The notes: generated by a model from the sequence alone, not told the origin. Numbered from the stretch's first letter, positions 44,483-54,693 are shown. The stretch: 64,000 bases of DNA from Bordetella petrii (GCF_017356245.1 NZ_JAFMZZ010000001.1:2901943-2965942), one strand, 5' to 3'. Numbers and translations are program-made.

Positions 44483-44500
44483 GCTTGGGCGGCAGGCCGC

Positions 44501-45079
44501 TCAGGCGAAGTTCTTGGCCGCGAAGTCCCAGTTGACCAGCGCCCAGAAGTTTTCCAGGTACTTGGGACGGGCGTTGCGGTAGTCGATGTAATAGGCGTGT
44601 TCCCAGACATCACAGGTCAGCAGCGGCTTGTCGGCCGTGGTCAGCGGCGTGGCGGCATTGCTGGTGTTGACGATGTCGAGCGAACCGTCGGCCTTCTTGA
44701 CCAGCCAGGTCCAGCCCGAGCCGAAGTTGCCGGCGGCGGACTTGTTGAAGGCTTCTTTGAAAGCGTCGAAGCTGCCCCACTTGGCATTGATGGCGTCGGC
44801 CAGCTTGCCGGAGGGCGCGCCGCCCGCGTTGGGAGCCAGGCTGTTCCAGTAGAACGTGTGGTTCCAGATCTGGGCCGCGTTGTTGAACACGCCGCCGGAC
44901 GATTTCTTGACGATGTCTTCGAGCGAAGCGTTTTCGAATTCGGTGCCGGGAATCAGGTTGTTCAGGTTCGTGACGTAGGTCTGGTGGTGCTTGCCGTAGT
45001 GAAACTCGAGCGTTTCCTTGGAGATGTGCGGAGCCAGAGCGTCCAGCGCGTAAGGCAGGGGGGGAAGAGTATGTGCCAT
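44501..45079 (-). CDS. sodB: Iron superoxide dismutase
   Basis: A 192-residue cytoplasmic enzyme that converts superoxide to oxygen and peroxide. Metal ligands are His27 ([10 protein letters not shown]), His74 (IWNHTFYW), and the Asp and His in [13 protein letters not shown]. Gln70 in [10 protein letters not shown] is the position that marks iron-type rather than manganese-type enzymes. The ATG at 45079 has AAGGAA in front of it. It has its own terminator. Confidence 0.95.
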   Translation of the reverse strand: MAHTLPPLPYALDALAPHISKETLEFHYGKHHQTYVTNLNNLIPGTEFENASLEDIVKKSSGGVFNNAAQIWNHTFYWNSLAPNAGGAPSGKLADAINAKWGSFDAFKEAFNKSAAGNFGSGWTWLVKKADGSLDIVNTSNAATPLTTADKPLLTCDVWEHAYYIDYRNARPKYLENFWALVNWDFAAKNFA

Positions 45080-45173
45080 GTGGGTTCCTTCTTTGTTGAG
45101 TGCACGATCAAGCGGAACCATTGTATCGGCTCTTGGCGTGGGCACGCCGGCTTAACCCTGTTTCGGCGCGGGG

Positions 45174-46529
45174 TTAACGCGGGCGCGGCTCCAGCACCTG
45201 CACTTGCGCGCCGCCCTGCGCGAATGTCACCCCCAGTTCCTGGCCGCGCGCCAGCGGGGCGCCCTCGCGCACGATGCGGCCCTGCGCATCGCGCACGATG
45301 GCATAGCCGCGCGCCAGCGTGTGCTGCGGATCGAGCGCGCGCAAGTGGGCGGCCACGGAAGCGGCGCGCGCCTGCCGTACGGCCAGATGGCGGGCCTGCG
45401 CCTGCCCCAGCCGGCGCGCCAGGGCGGCCAGCCGCTCGCCGGCGCGTTCGAGGTCGGGCGCCGCGTGCCCCAGCCGCTGCGCCAGCAGGCCGATGCGCGC
45501 GGCGCGGCGGCCCTGCGGGCCGCTCCAGGCAGCGGCCAGCCGATGGCGCAGGGTGTTCAGCCGTTCGGCCTGGTGCGCCAGCCGGCGCGCCGGCGACACC
45601 AGTTGCGCGGCCGCCCGGTCCAGGCGCTGGGCGGCCCGTTCCAGCCGGCGCTGCTGCCCGCGCGCCAGGCGCCGGGCTGCCTGCTCTACCTGGGCCAGCA
45701 GGTCGGCGCGCGGCAGGCAGGCCAGTTCGGCCGCCGCGGTCGGCGTCGGAGCGCGCACGTCGGCCACGAAATCCACGATGGTGAAATCGGTTTCGTGCCC
45801 GACGCCGCTGATCACCGGAATAGCGCTGGCGGCCACCAGGCGCGCCAGGGTTTCATCGTTGAAGCTCCACAAATCTTCGATGCTGCCGCCGCCGCGCACC
45901 AGCAGCAGCGTGTCCACTTCCCCGCGCGCATTGGCCAGCTGCAGCTGGCCAGCCAGGCGGGCGGCCGCATCGGCGCCCTGCACCGGCGCCGGATACACCA
46001 CCACCGGCACCTGCGGCGCGCGGCGCGCCAGGGCCGACAGCACGTCGCGCAACGCCGCCGCGTGCAGCGAAGTGACCACCCCGATGGCCCGCGGCAGCGC
46101 CACCGGCACGCGCTTGGCGGCGGGCTCGAACAGGCCTTCTTCGGCCAGTTGCGCCTTCAGGCGCAGGAACGCCTCGTAAAGATTGCCCAGGCCCGCGCGC
46201 CGCATGGCCTCGGCCTGCAATTGGTAGTCGCCGCGAGGCTCGTACAGCGAAACGCGGGCGCGCACTTCCACCTGGTCGCCGGCACGGGGCACGAAGCCCA
46301 CGGCCGAGGCACGGCCGCGGAACATCACGGCGCGTACCGCCGCGCGACTGTCTTTCAGGGTGAAATACCAATGGCCCGACGCGGCCTGGGTAAAGTTGGA
46401 TATCTCGCCGCGGACCCACAGTGACGGGATGTTGCGCTCCAGCAATTGGCCCACTGCTTGGTTCAACTGGGCAACCGTCATGATATCCCGCGTAAATACG
46501 TCGTTTCTTACGGGAAATTCAACTGTCAT
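45174..46529 (-). CDS. xseA: Exodeoxyribonuclease VII large subunit
   Basis: A 451-residue subunit of the single-strand DNA exonuclease ExoVII. It has an N-terminal OB fold (about 20-110, LWVRGEISNFTQAASGHWYFTLKD), a catalytic central domain (GHETDFTIVDFVADVRAPTPTAAAEL) and a long Arg/Ala-rich coiled-coil C-terminus. I chose the ATG at 46529 (MTVEFPVRNDVFTRDIMTVAQLNQ), with GGAAAG before it; an upstream extension lacks family similarity. No xseB is nearby. Confidence 0.93.
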   Translation of the reverse strand: MTVEFPVRNDVFTRDIMTVAQLNQAVGQLLERNIPSLWVRGEISNFTQAASGHWYFTLKDSRAAVRAVMFRGRASAVGFVPRAGDQVEVRARVSLYEPRGDYQLQAEAMRRAGLGNLYEAFLRLKAQLAEEGLFEPAAKRVPVALPRAIGVVTSLHAAALRDVLSALARRAPQVPVVVYPAPVQGADAAARLAGQLQLANARGEVDTLLLVRGGGSIEDLWSFNDETLARLVAASAIPVISGVGHETDFTIVDFVADVRAPTPTAAAELACLPRADLLAQVEQAARRLARGQQRRLERAAQRLDRAAAQLVSPARRLAHQAERLNTLRHRLAAAWSGPQGRRAARIGLLAQRLGHAAPDLERAGERLAALARRLGQAQARHLAVRQARAASVAAHLRALDPQHTLARGYAIVRDAQGRIVREGAPLARGQELGVTFAQGGAQVQVLEPRPR

Positions 46530-46876
46530 AAGGCTTTCCGAAGAGATATCTGTCCACAGGGCTTGCCGGGCGGGCTCAGATGATATCGCAGACGCCCCCG
46601 CCACGGCCCGATAGCCCGCAGCGCCAGCAAATTGGTACTAAGCAATTGTTTTTTATAAGAAAAATAGCCAACCCCAGATAGGCATGCCACCACCGACCCA
46701 GCGCAGAACCAGCATTCATCCGCCTTTGGGGGAAGTTCTGCACAGAATTATCCACAAAAACTGTGGATAGATTGGGCCGACGGCGGCGGCCTTGCCACGG
46801 GCCCCTTCCGCCCGTTACAGTTCGCCCTTGAATCGGGTTGCGCCGCCGGGCGCGGCCACCCCCGGGAGCGCACGCC
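46530..46876. other. xseA-exbB intergenic region with DnaA-box-like sites
   Basis: A 347-base gap without a gene. It contains an AT-rich patch near 46630-46670, an inverted pair of DnaA-box-like sequences (46748-46770), a looser CTGTCCACA at about 46551-46559, and a promoter TTGCCA-N17-TTACAG (46792-46820) facing exbB. Confidence 0.6.
46748..46770. promoter_or_regulatory. Inverted pair of DnaA-box-like sequences
   Basis: TTATCCACA (46748-46756, an exact consensus DnaA box) faces TGTGGATAG (46762-46770, one mismatch) across five bases. It could bind DnaA or simply form a hairpin with 8-bp arms. Confidence 0.4.
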
Positions 46877-47497
46877 TTGCTGTCCATTTTCCGCGAAGCC
46901 GGCTGGCCGATCTGGCCGCTGCTTGCCACGTCCGTATTGGGCCTGGCCCTAATCGTCGAACGCCTGCTTTCGCTCAGGCGCAGCCTGATCCTGCCCCGCG
47001 GGCTGCCCGACCAGGTGCTGGAAATGCAGCGCAACGGCCAGGATACGCCGGAAGCGCTGGCCAGGCTCGAACGCAACTCGCCGCTGGGCCGCGTGCTGGC
47101 CGAAGTACTGCGCCAGCGGCACCAGCCGCGCGACGTCCAGCGCACGGCCGTCGAAGACGTGGGCCGCGCCGTGGCCCACGAACTGAACCGCTATATCCCG
47201 GCGCTGGGCACGGTGGCCGTCATCGCCCCGCTGATGGGGCTGTTCGGCACCGTGGTGGGCATGATCGAGATCTTCGGCTCGTATACGCCCTCGGGGGGCG
47301 ATCCGGCGCAACTGGCGCGCGGAATCTCCATTGCGCTGTACAACACTGCCTTCGGCATCCTGATCGCCATTCCCGCCATGATCGCGCACCGCTACCTGCG
47401 CGGGCGAGTCGATGGACTGCTCAATGCCATGGAACAGATCGCGGCCCGGGTGGCGCGCGCCAGCGCGCCGGGCGCACAGCCCGGGAACCAGCCATGA
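46877..47497 (+). CDS. exbB: MotA/TolQ/ExbB proton-channel family protein
   Basis: A 206-residue inner-membrane protein with three helices, the second and third in IPALGTVAVIAPLMGLFGTVVGMIEIF and GISIALYNTAFGILIAIPAMIAHRY, which match the ExbB/TolQ pore helices. With ExbD it would couple proton flow to an outer-membrane partner. There is no upstream ATG that fits; a TTG at 46877 with GGGAG eight bases before it gives the expected N-terminus LLSIFREAGWPIWPLL. It overlaps exbD by four bases. It could equally be named TolQ-like; the lpxK linkage is typical of betaproteobacteria. Confidence 0.85.
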   Translation: MLSIFREAGWPIWPLLATSVLGLALIVERLLSLRRSLILPRGLPDQVLEMQRNGQDTPEALARLERNSPLGRVLAEVLRQRHQPRDVQRTAVEDVGRAVAHELNRYIPALGTVAVIAPLMGLFGTVVGMIEIFGSYTPSGGDPAQLARGISIALYNTAFGILIAIPAMIAHRYLRGRVDGLLNAMEQIAARVARASAPGAQPGNQP

Positions 47498-47907
47498 ATT
47501 TCCGCGGCGCCCGGGGCGAACGCGACGATCTCGAGATCAACCTGATCCCGCTGATCGACGTGCTGCTGGTCATCCTGATCTTCCTGGCCGCCACCACCTC
47601 GTTCGCGCGCTATACCCAGCTGAAGGTCACGCTGCCTGAAGCCGCCATCGAACAGGAAACCCCGCCCGCCATCGAAGTGGCCATCAGCCGCGACGGGCGC
47701 TATGCCATCAATGGCACGCTGGTCGATGCCGCCGGGCCGGACGACATGGCGCAGGCCCTGGCGCTGGCGGCTGCCGGCAAGTCGCAGCCGCTGCTGCTGA
47801 TCAACGCCGATGCCCAGGCCACCCACCAGTCGGTGGTCAATGTCATGGAAGCGGCCCGCCTGGCGGGCATCGGGCGCGTCAACTTCGCCGCCCAGAACGC
47901 CCGGTGA
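47494..47907 (+). CDS. exbD: ExbD/TolR-family biopolymer transport protein
   Basis: A 137-residue partner of ExbB. A short cytoplasmic tail is followed by a single helix (about 17-36) whose start carries the conserved proton-path Asp in [20 protein letters not shown], then a periplasmic domain. It begins inside the exbB stop (ATGA) and ends inside the lpxK start (GTGA), so three genes are translationally linked. Confidence 0.9.
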   Translation: MNFRGARGERDDLEINLIPLIDVLLVILIFLAATTSFARYTQLKVTLPEAAIEQETPPAIEVAISRDGRYAINGTLVDAAGPDDMAQALALAAAGKSQPLLLINADAQATHQSVVNVMEAARLAGIGRVNFAAQNAR

Positions 47908-48962
47908 AGCCGCCCCCCGCGCGCGCCCCCTTCCCGCAACGCCACTGGCAGCACGACGGCTGGCTGGCCACGCTGCTGCGGCCGCTGTCGGCCCTGACCG
48001 CCTGGCATGTGGCGCGGCGGCGCGAACAGTACCAGGCCGGCCGCCGGCCGGTGTACCGGGCTCCCGTGCCGGTCGTGGTCATCGGCAACATCTATGTAGG
48101 CGGCACCGGCAAGACCCCGGTGGTCATCGCCACCGTGCAGGCGCTGCGCGAGCGCGGCTGGACGCCGGGCGTGATCAGCCGCGGCTACGGCGCGCGCATC
48201 GGGCCGCAGCCGCGGGTCGGCCAGGGCGACCTGGCCCCGGCCAGCTACGGCGACGAACCGGCCCTGATCGCCCGCGCCACGGGCGCGCCGGTCGCGGTGC
48301 ATCCGCGCCGGGCCCTGGCGGCCCAGGCCCTGCTGCAGCGCTATCCCCACGTGGATGTGATCGTGTCCGACGACGGGCTGCAGCACCTGGCGCTCGCGCG
48401 CGATGTCGAAATCGCCGTGCAGGACGAACGGGGCGTCGGCAATGGCCGCCTGCTGCCGGCCGGCCCCCTGCGCGAGCCCGCCGCGCGGCTGGACACCGTG
48501 GATGCCGTGATCACCAACCGCGCGCCAGGCTCGCCGGCATCCGCTGGCGCCGGCACCGGGCCACGGCGGGCCGACATGCGGCTCGAGCCCGACGCGGCCC
48601 GGCACCTGCAGAGCGGCGCCCGCCGGCCGCTGGCCGATTTCGCCGACGCCTCGGCATTCCCGGCCGTGGCCGCGGCCGCGGGCATCGGCAACCCCGAGCG
48701 CTACTTCGCCACCCTGCGCGCCGCCGGCGTGCGCCCCGCCCCCTGCCTGGCGCTGCCCGACCACTACGACTACCGCCGCTCGCCGTTCGACGCCGTCGCC
48801 GCCGACGCGATCCTGATCACCTCGAAAGACGCCATCAAATGCCGCGGGCTGGACGATCCGCGCCTGTGGGAAGTGCCGGTGCAGGCGCGGCTTTCGGACC
48901 CCGGGCTGTTCGACTGGCTGGCCGCGCGCCTGCGCCGGGCGGCCGCCGGCGGCTCCCCCTGA
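47904..48962 (+). CDS. lpxK: Tetraacyldisaccharide 4'-kinase
   Basis: A 352-residue membrane-associated kinase that phosphorylates the lipid A disaccharide at the 4' position. The Walker A motif is [12 protein letters not shown] (about 61-72). Other family landmarks are GVISRGYG, the segment [18 protein letters not shown] and ITSKDAIKC near the end. It starts at GTG 47904, overlapping exbD. With kdsB downstream, this is an envelope lipid A/Kdo operon. Confidence 0.94.
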   Translation: MKPPPARAPFPQRHWQHDGWLATLLRPLSALTAWHVARRREQYQAGRRPVYRAPVPVVVIGNIYVGGTGKTPVVIATVQALRERGWTPGVISRGYGARIGPQPRVGQGDLAPASYGDEPALIARATGAPVAVHPRRALAAQALLQRYPHVDVIVSDDGLQHLALARDVEIAVQDERGVGNGRLLPAGPLREPAARLDTVDAVITNRAPGSPASAGAGTGPRRADMRLEPDAARHLQSGARRPLADFADASAFPAVAAAAGIGNPERYFATLRAAGVRPAPCLALPDHYDYRRSPFDAVAADAILITSKDAIKCRGLDDPRLWEVPVQARLSDPGLFDWLAARLRRAAAGGSP

Positions 48963-49004
48963 AACGGCGCCCGCCTGCCCGCCAAACTGCTTTAAAATCG
49001 CGGC

Positions 49005-49190
49005 ATGGAATCCCGCCTTCTCGACACTCTCGTGTGCCCCCTCTGCAAGGGCCGCCTCGACTACGACCGCGCCCAGGCCGAACTGATCTGCCGCGCCGAC
49101 CGCCTGGCCTATCCCGTGCGCGACGGCATCCCGGTCATGCTCGAATCAGAAGCCCGGCAGCTCGACGCCGCGCCTTCTGGCCCGGCCTGA
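49005..49190 (+). CDS. Trm112/UPF0434-family protein
   Basis: A 61-residue zinc-ribbon-like protein ([46 protein letters not shown]). It keeps three of the cysteines that form the fold (two in CPLC and one in LICR). Such proteins commonly lie between lpxK and kdsB, as in E. coli ycaR. The role in bacteria is not settled; eukaryotic Trm112 activates methyltransferases. kdsB begins three bases later. Confidence 0.88.
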   Translation: MESRLLDTLVCPLCKGRLDYDRAQAELICRADRLAYPVRDGIPVMLESEARQLDAAPSGPA

Positions 49191-49193
49191 GCC

Positions 49194-49958
49194 GTGAGCT
49201 TCATCGCCCTGATCCCGGCCCGCATGGCGTCCACACGCCTGCCCGACAAACCGCTGGCCGACATCGCCGGCAAGCCCATGGTGGTGCGCGTGGCCGAACG
49301 CGCGGCCCGTTCGGGCGCCGCCCGCGTCTACATTGCCACCGATGACGCCCGCGTCGAGCAGGCAGCCGCCGCCCACGGCCATACCGCCCTGCTCACCCGC
49401 GCCGACCATCCCACCGGCACCGACCGTCTGGCCGAGGCCATCGAACAGCTGGGCCTGGCCGACGACGCCGTCGTGGTCAACGTGCAGGGCGACGAACCCC
49501 TGATCGACCCGGCCCTCATCGATGCCGTGGCCGCCGCGCTGCAAGCCCACCCTGACGCCGCCATCGCCACTTGCGCCTGCCCCCTGGCCGACGCCGAGGC
49601 GCTGTTCAACCCCAACGTGGTCAAGGTCGTGTGCGGCGCCGACGGACGCGCCCTGTACTTTTCGCGCGCGCCCATCCCATGGGCCCGCGACGCCCTGGCC
49701 GGCGGGCAGCGCGTGCTGGCGCCCGGCCTGCCGGCCCTGCACCACATCGGGCTTTATGCCTACCGCGCGGGCTTCCTGCGCCGCTTCCCGGCCCTGCCCC
49801 AGGGCGCGCTGGAACGCTACGAGGCGCTGGAACAGCTGCGCGCCCTGGAACACGGCCACGCCATCGTCGTGCACCGCACCCCGCAGCCGCCCATGGCGGG
49901 GGTCGATACGCCCGCCGACCTGCAGCGCGTGCGGTCGCTGTACGCGGATGGGTTATAA
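49194..49958 (+). CDS. kdsB: 3-deoxy-manno-octulosonate cytidylyltransferase
   Basis: A 254-residue enzyme that activates Kdo as CMP-Kdo for lipopolysaccharide core synthesis. The N-terminal nucleotide-binding segment [31 protein letters not shown], the central [12 protein letters not shown] and the loop [11 protein letters not shown] are diagnostic. It starts at GTG 49194. It acts in the same envelope pathway as lpxK just upstream. Confidence 0.96.
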   Translation: MSFIALIPARMASTRLPDKPLADIAGKPMVVRVAERAARSGAARVYIATDDARVEQAAAAHGHTALLTRADHPTGTDRLAEAIEQLGLADDAVVVNVQGDEPLIDPALIDAVAAALQAHPDAAIATCACPLADAEALFNPNVVKVVCGADGRALYFSRAPIPWARDALAGGQRVLAPGLPALHHIGLYAYRAGFLRRFPALPQGALERYEALEQLRALEHGHAIVVHRTPQPPMAGVDTPADLQRVRSLYADGL

Positions 49959-50009
49959 GGGGTTTCCCTTGATACGCACGGCCACAAGGGCTGCTGCGTT
50001 GCGGCATAA

Positions 50010-50708
<699 letters not shown>

Positions 50709-50734
50709 ACGGGCGGCAGCGCCCCCCATCCCCC

Positions 50735-50756
50735 GCGCCGCGGCATGCCGCGGCGC
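50735..50756. terminator. Palindrome after adk
   Basis: A 22-bp perfect palindrome (GCGCCGCGGCA and its complement) lies 27 bases after the adk stop. It lacks a U-run, so termination would be partial at best. Confidence 0.35.
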
Positions 50757-50789
50757 TTCACTGAATTCATCTGTTTCCAAAGGCTCTAC

Positions 50790-51548
50790 ATGGAAATCGC
50801 GAACAAGGTATTCATCGTCACCGGCGGCGCGTCCGGCCTGGGCGCCGGCACGGTGCGCATGCTGGTGGAAAACGGCGCCAAGGTCATCATCGCCGACCTG
50901 CAAGACGAGCCCGGCCAGGCCCTGGCCAACGAACTGGGCCAGCGCTACGTGCACTGCGACGTCACCCAGGAAGCCGACGGCCAGCGCGCCGTGGCCGCCG
51001 CTCTCGAACTGGGCGCGCTGTTCGGCCTGGTCAACTGCGCGGGCGTGGCGCCGGCCGCCAAGATCGTCGGCAAGAACGGCGCGCATCCGCTCGACCTGTT
51101 CCAGAAAGTCGTTTCCATCAACCTGATCGGCAGCTTCAACATGATGCGGCTGGCCGCCGAAGCCATGAGCGCCAACGCGCCCGAGCCCACCGGCGAACGC
51201 GGCGTGCTGATCAACACCGCGTCGGTCGCGGCGTTCGACGGCCAGATCGGCCAGGCCGCCTACGCGGCCTCGAAGGCCGGCGTGGCCGGCATGACGCTGC
51301 CCATCGCGCGCGACCTGTCCAAAACCGGCATCCGCTGCATGACCATCGCCCCGGGCATCTTCGGCACGCCCATGATCTTCGGCATGCCCCAGGAAGTGCA
51401 GGACTCGCTGGCCGCCAGCATCCCGTTCCCGGCGCGCCTGGGCCGTCCCGAAGACTACGCCAAGCTGGTACGCAGCATCATCACCAACGACATGCTCAAC
51501 GGCGAAACGATCCGCCTGGACGGCGCGATCCGCATGCCGCCCAAGTAA
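50790..51548 (+). CDS. SDR-family 3-hydroxyacyl-CoA dehydrogenase-like oxidoreductase
   Basis: A 252-residue short-chain dehydrogenase. The NAD-binding motif [12 protein letters not shown] is at about 10-21, NCAG near 87-90, and the catalytic Tyr-x3-Lys in YAASKAG. The overall pattern ([18 protein letters not shown]...[15 protein letters not shown]) resembles the type II 3-hydroxyacyl-CoA dehydrogenases (HSD17B10 group) used in fatty-acid and isoleucine breakdown. The substrate is inferred. It lies after adk and before a strong terminator. Confidence 0.85.
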   Translation: MEIANKVFIVTGGASGLGAGTVRMLVENGAKVIIADLQDEPGQALANELGQRYVHCDVTQEADGQRAVAAALELGALFGLVNCAGVAPAAKIVGKNGAHPLDLFQKVVSINLIGSFNMMRLAAEAMSANAPEPTGERGVLINTASVAAFDGQIGQAAYAASKAGVAGMTLPIARDLSKTGIRCMTIAPGIFGTPMIFGMPQEVQDSLAASIPFPARLGRPEDYAKLVRSIITNDMLNGETIRLDGAIRMPPK

Positions 51549-51557
51549 TCCCGCCCC

Positions 51558-51589
51558 GCGCGCGCCGGCCCGGCCGGCGCGCGCTTTTT
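51558..51589 (+). terminator. Strong terminator after the SDR gene
   Basis: Two 13-base arms (51558-51570 and 51572-51584) of GCGCGCGCCGGCC type are followed by TTTTTC. murJ begins only 12 bases later. Confidence 0.85.
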
Positions 51590-51600
51590 CTTCTTTCTAC

Positions 51601-53160
51601 ATGGGTCTGTTCCGCTCGGCCGCCACCGTCAGCAGCTTCACGCTGCTGTCGCGCATTACCGGCCTGATCCGCGACATCCTGGTTGCGCGCGCCTTCGGCG
51701 CCGGCCCGCTGACCGACGCCTTCTGGGTCGCGTTCCGCATTCCCAACCTGCTGCGCCGCCTGTTTGCCGAAGGCGCGTTCGCCCAGGCGTTCGTGCCCAT
51801 CCTGGGAGCCGCCCGCAACGAACGCAGCGACGCCGAGGTGCGCACGCTGCTCGACCGCGTGGCGGTGCTGCTCACCCTGGCGCTGATGGCCGTCACGCTG
51901 GCGGGCATCCTGGCCGCGCCCTGGGTCGTCACCGCGATGGCCAGCGGCCTGCGCGGCGAGGCTCGCGGCACTGAATTCGGCGCCGCCGTCTGGATGACGC
52001 GGATGATGTTCCCGTACATCCTGTGCATGTCGCTGGTGGCGTTCGCCTCGGGCGTGCTGAACACCTGGCGGCGTTTTGCCGTGCCGGCCTTCACGCCCAT
52101 GCTGCTGAACCTGTCCATGATCGCCGCCTGCCTCTGGCTGGCGCCGCGCATGGACATCCCCATCTACGCGCTGGCCATTGGCGTAATGGCCGGCGGCGTG
52201 GCGCAACTGGTCATGCAATGGGCCGCGCTGGCGCGCCTGGGCCTGGTGCCGCGCCTGTTCACCAGCGTGCGGCAGGCCTGGCGCGACCCCACCGTGCAGC
52301 GCATTTTGCGGCAGATGGCGCCGGCCACGCTGGGGGTGTCAGTGGCGCAGATATCCCTGCTGATCAACACCAACATCGCCACCTGGCTGGCGCCGGGCAG
52401 CGTCACCTGGCTGTCGTTCGCCGACCGCCTGATGGAATTTCCCACCGCCCTGCTCGGGGTGGCCCTGGGCACGGTGCTGCTGCCCAGCCTGTCGGCCGCT
52501 CACGCGCGGCGCGACGACGCCGCCTATTCGGCGCTGCTCGACTGGGGCCTGCGCCTGGTGCTGCTGCTGGGCCTGCCGGCCGCCGTCGGGCTGGCCCTGT
52601 TGTCCGACGGGCTGGTGGCCACCCTGTTCCATTACGGCGCGTTCCAGGCCCAGGATGTCGCGCAGACCCGCCTGGCGGTCGTCGCCTACTCGGTCGGCCT
52701 GATCGGCATCCTGGGGGTCAAGATCCTGGCTCCCGGGTTCTACGCCCAGCAAGACATACGCACGCCGGTGAAAATCGCCGTGATGGTGCTGGTGGCCACC
52801 CAGCTGATGAATCTGGCGCTGGTGCCGGCCCTGGCCCATGCCGGCCTGGCGCTGGCCATCGGCCTGGGCGCCACCCTGAACGCCCTGGCCCTGCTGGTCG
52901 GACTGCGGCGGCGCGGCACCTACCAGCCGGCGCCTGGCTGGCCGCTGTTCCTGCTGCGCCTGCTGCCGGCCCTGGCCGCCCTGGCGCTGGTGCTGGCCTA
53001 CGCCGACCAGCGCCTCGACTGGGTCGCGCTGCAGGCGCATCCGGGCCAGCGGGCCCTGTGGCTGGCGGCGGTGCTGGCCGCCAGCGGCGCGGCCTATTTC
53101 GCCGCCCTGTTCACTTGCGGCTTCCGGCTGCGCGATTTCGGCCGGCGTCATGCCGGTTAA
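51601..53160 (+). CDS. murJ: Lipid II flippase MurJ
   Basis: A 519-residue MOP-superfamily protein with 14 predicted helices that flips lipid II across the inner membrane for peptidoglycan synthesis. The start MGLFRSAATVSSFTLLSRITGLIRDILVARAFGAGPLTDAFWVAFRIPNLLRRLFAEGAFAQAFVPIL is diagnostic, including the conserved RIPNLLRR segment. The ATG at 51601 follows a terminator T-run with no visible ribosome binding site and no space for a normal promoter, which is odd for an essential gene. Confidence 0.96.
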   Translation: MGLFRSAATVSSFTLLSRITGLIRDILVARAFGAGPLTDAFWVAFRIPNLLRRLFAEGAFAQAFVPILGAARNERSDAEVRTLLDRVAVLLTLALMAVTLAGILAAPWVVTAMASGLRGEARGTEFGAAVWMTRMMFPYILCMSLVAFASGVLNTWRRFAVPAFTPMLLNLSMIAACLWLAPRMDIPIYALAIGVMAGGVAQLVMQWAALARLGLVPRLFTSVRQAWRDPTVQRILRQMAPATLGVSVAQISLLINTNIATWLAPGSVTWLSFADRLMEFPTALLGVALGTVLLPSLSAAHARRDDAAYSALLDWGLRLVLLLGLPAAVGLALLSDGLVATLFHYGAFQAQDVAQTRLAVVAYSVGLIGILGVKILAPGFYAQQDIRTPVKIAVMVLVATQLMNLALVPALAHAGLALAIGLGATLNALALLVGLRRRGTYQPAPGWPLFLLRLLPALAALALVLAYADQRLDWVALQAHPGQRALWLAAVLAASGAAYFAALFTCGFRLRDFGRRHAG

Positions 53161-53221
53161 GGCCCAAAACTGTAAAAAAACAAGAATTTACGCCCGCACT
53201 ATGTAATCTAAAGTAAAAAAA

Positions 53222-53241
53222 GCATTATTATTTAATGATGC
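53222..53241. promoter_or_regulatory. AT-rich palindrome overlapping the fecR-like start
   Basis: The 20-base sequence GCATTATTATTTAATGATGC is an imperfect palindrome (8 of 10 pairs) and looks like a weak Fur box. It covers the ATG at 53235, which may mean that the real start is the ATG at 53271. Confidence 0.35.
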
Positions 53242-54260
53242 AATTGCTCGGTAGTCGTTCGGGTTCGCTCATGGCAACGGATACCCCCTCCAGTCAGGCG
53301 TCGCCCCTCTCAGACCAGGTCATAGACTGGCTGCTGCTGCTGCGCTCCGGCCGGGCGACGCAGCACGATTACGCCAAATTCCTGGCCTGGCGCGATGCCA
53401 ATCCGCAACACAACAGCGCCTGGCAGCAGCTTACCGGCACATTGGGCGGCGCGGCGTTCGGCCGGCTGGGCGATTCGTACCCGGCAGGCTACGAATCCGA
53501 CCTGCCCCCGCTCGAAGCCCAGCCCGTTTCCCGGGCGCGCCGGCGCTTCCTGGGCGGCGCCGCCCTGCTGGCGGCCGGCGGCGCATCGGCCGCCTACGTG
53601 GGCAACATGTTCTTCCCGCTGGGCAGCCTCACCTCCGATGCCGCCACCGGCACCGCCGAACGCCGCCGCTACATGCTGTCCGACGGCAGCGAACTGCTGC
53701 TGGACGCACGCAGCCGCATCGACCTCACCTACACGGCCAATGCCCGCAAGCTGAAACTGCTGGCCGGGGCCGTCACGGTGGCCGCCAGCGCCACCGACCA
53801 CCGTCCGTTCACCGTCACTACCGCCGAGGGCACCATCCATTCGGCCGGCAGCCGCTACATGGTGCGGCAGCAGCCGCACCGCACCCTGGTAGTGGCGCAC
53901 GACGATCCCGTCACCATTGAAACCCTGGCGGGCGCGCGCGACGTCCTGCGCCCCGGACTGGGGGTGCGCTTCGATTCGGTGCGCGTAGGGGTGCCCCGCG
54001 CCGAACTCGCCGCCCAGGCCGCCTGGGAACACGGCCTGATCGACGCGCGCGGCCAGCCCCTGGCCGAAATCGTCCAGGCGCTGCGTCCCTATTATCCTGG
54101 CAGCCTGCGCGTCTCGATGGCGGCAGGCGGCCTGCCCGTTACCGGCGAATATTCGCTCGACGACGTCGACACCACGCTGCGCAGCCTGCAGGAGCACATG
54201 CCCATCGACGTGCGGCGCTTCACTCCGTGGTTCGTATCCATCGGGGTGGCCTCGGCCTGA
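53235..54260 (+). CDS. FecR-family protein, orphan (anti-sigma-like)
   Basis: A protein of 341 residues (329 if started at the ATG 53271). Domains in order: DUF4880 at about 25-70 (QVIDWLLLLRSGRATQHDYAKFLAWRDANPQHNSAW), a membrane segment at about 105-128 preceded by ARRRFLGG (Tat-like, as described for FecR), the FecR domain at about 135-235, and a C-terminal STN-like DUF4974 region. FecR proteins pass an iron-siderophore signal from a TonB receptor to an ECF sigma factor, but neither partner gene is adjacent: murJ lies before and rpsT after. Confidence 0.82.
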   Translation: MMQLLGSRSGSLMATDTPSSQASPLSDQVIDWLLLLRSGRATQHDYAKFLAWRDANPQHNSAWQQLTGTLGGAAFGRLGDSYPAGYESDLPPLEAQPVSRARRRFLGGAALLAAGGASAAYVGNMFFPLGSLTSDAATGTAERRRYMLSDGSELLLDARSRIDLTYTANARKLKLLAGAVTVAASATDHRPFTVTTAEGTIHSAGSRYMVRQQPHRTLVVAHDDPVTIETLAGARDVLRPGLGVRFDSVRVGVPRAELAAQAAWEHGLIDARGQPLAEIVQALRPYYPGSLRVSMAAGGLPVTGEYSLDDVDTTLRSLQEHMPIDVRRFTPWFVSIGVASA

Positions 54261-54292
54261 GGCCGCCCTGCTGCCTTGACCAGGCAAATGTC

Positions 54293-54320
54293 TTGCAATC
54301 CCTGGCAGAGTTGCTACAAT
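54293..54320 (+). promoter_or_regulatory. Promoter of rpsT
   Basis: TTGCAA (54293-54298) and TACAAT (54315-54320) are 16 bases apart, directly before rpsT. Confidence 0.6.
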
Positions 54321-54354
54321 ATTGGACTTTGCCGAATTCACTAGATACCGCAAC

Positions 54355-54618
54355 ATGGCCAATACCGCCCAAGCACGCAAACGCGCCCGTCAATCGGTGG
54401 AGCGCAACAAGCACAATTCCAGCCTGCGCTCGATGCTGCGCACCGCCATCAAGCGGGTACGCCAGTCCATCGCTGCCGGCGACAAAGCGGCGGCCAGCGA
54501 AGTGTTCCAGAAAGCCACCAGCGTGATCGACCGCGTGGCCGACAAGAACATCATCCACAAGAACAAGGCCGCTCGCCACAAGAGCCGCCTGGCCGCCGCC
54601 ATCAAGGCGCTGGCCTGA
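54355..54618 (+). CDS. rpsT: 30S ribosomal protein S20
   Basis: An 87-residue basic helical protein that binds 16S r[42 protein letters not shown] and the ending [22 protein letters not shown] are typical. The ATG at 54355 is chosen for the standard MANT start. It has its own promoter and terminator. Confidence 0.98.
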   Translation: MANTAQARKRARQSVERNKHNSSLRSMLRTAIKRVRQSIAAGDKAAASEVFQKATSVIDRVADKNIIHKNKAARHKSRLAAAIKALA

Positions 54619-54655
54619 TCATTCTGCCGCCTCTTCGGGGGCGGCATGAATACGG

Positions 54656-54693
54656 CAAAACAAAAGGATGCCCGCGGGCATCCTTTTGTTTTG
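54656..54693. terminator. Terminator between rpsT and the aldolase gene
   Basis: An almost 18-bp perfect stem (CAAAACAAAAGGATGCCC with GGGCATCCTTTTGTTTTG) with U-rich flanks on both strands serves two convergent genes. Confidence 0.92.
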
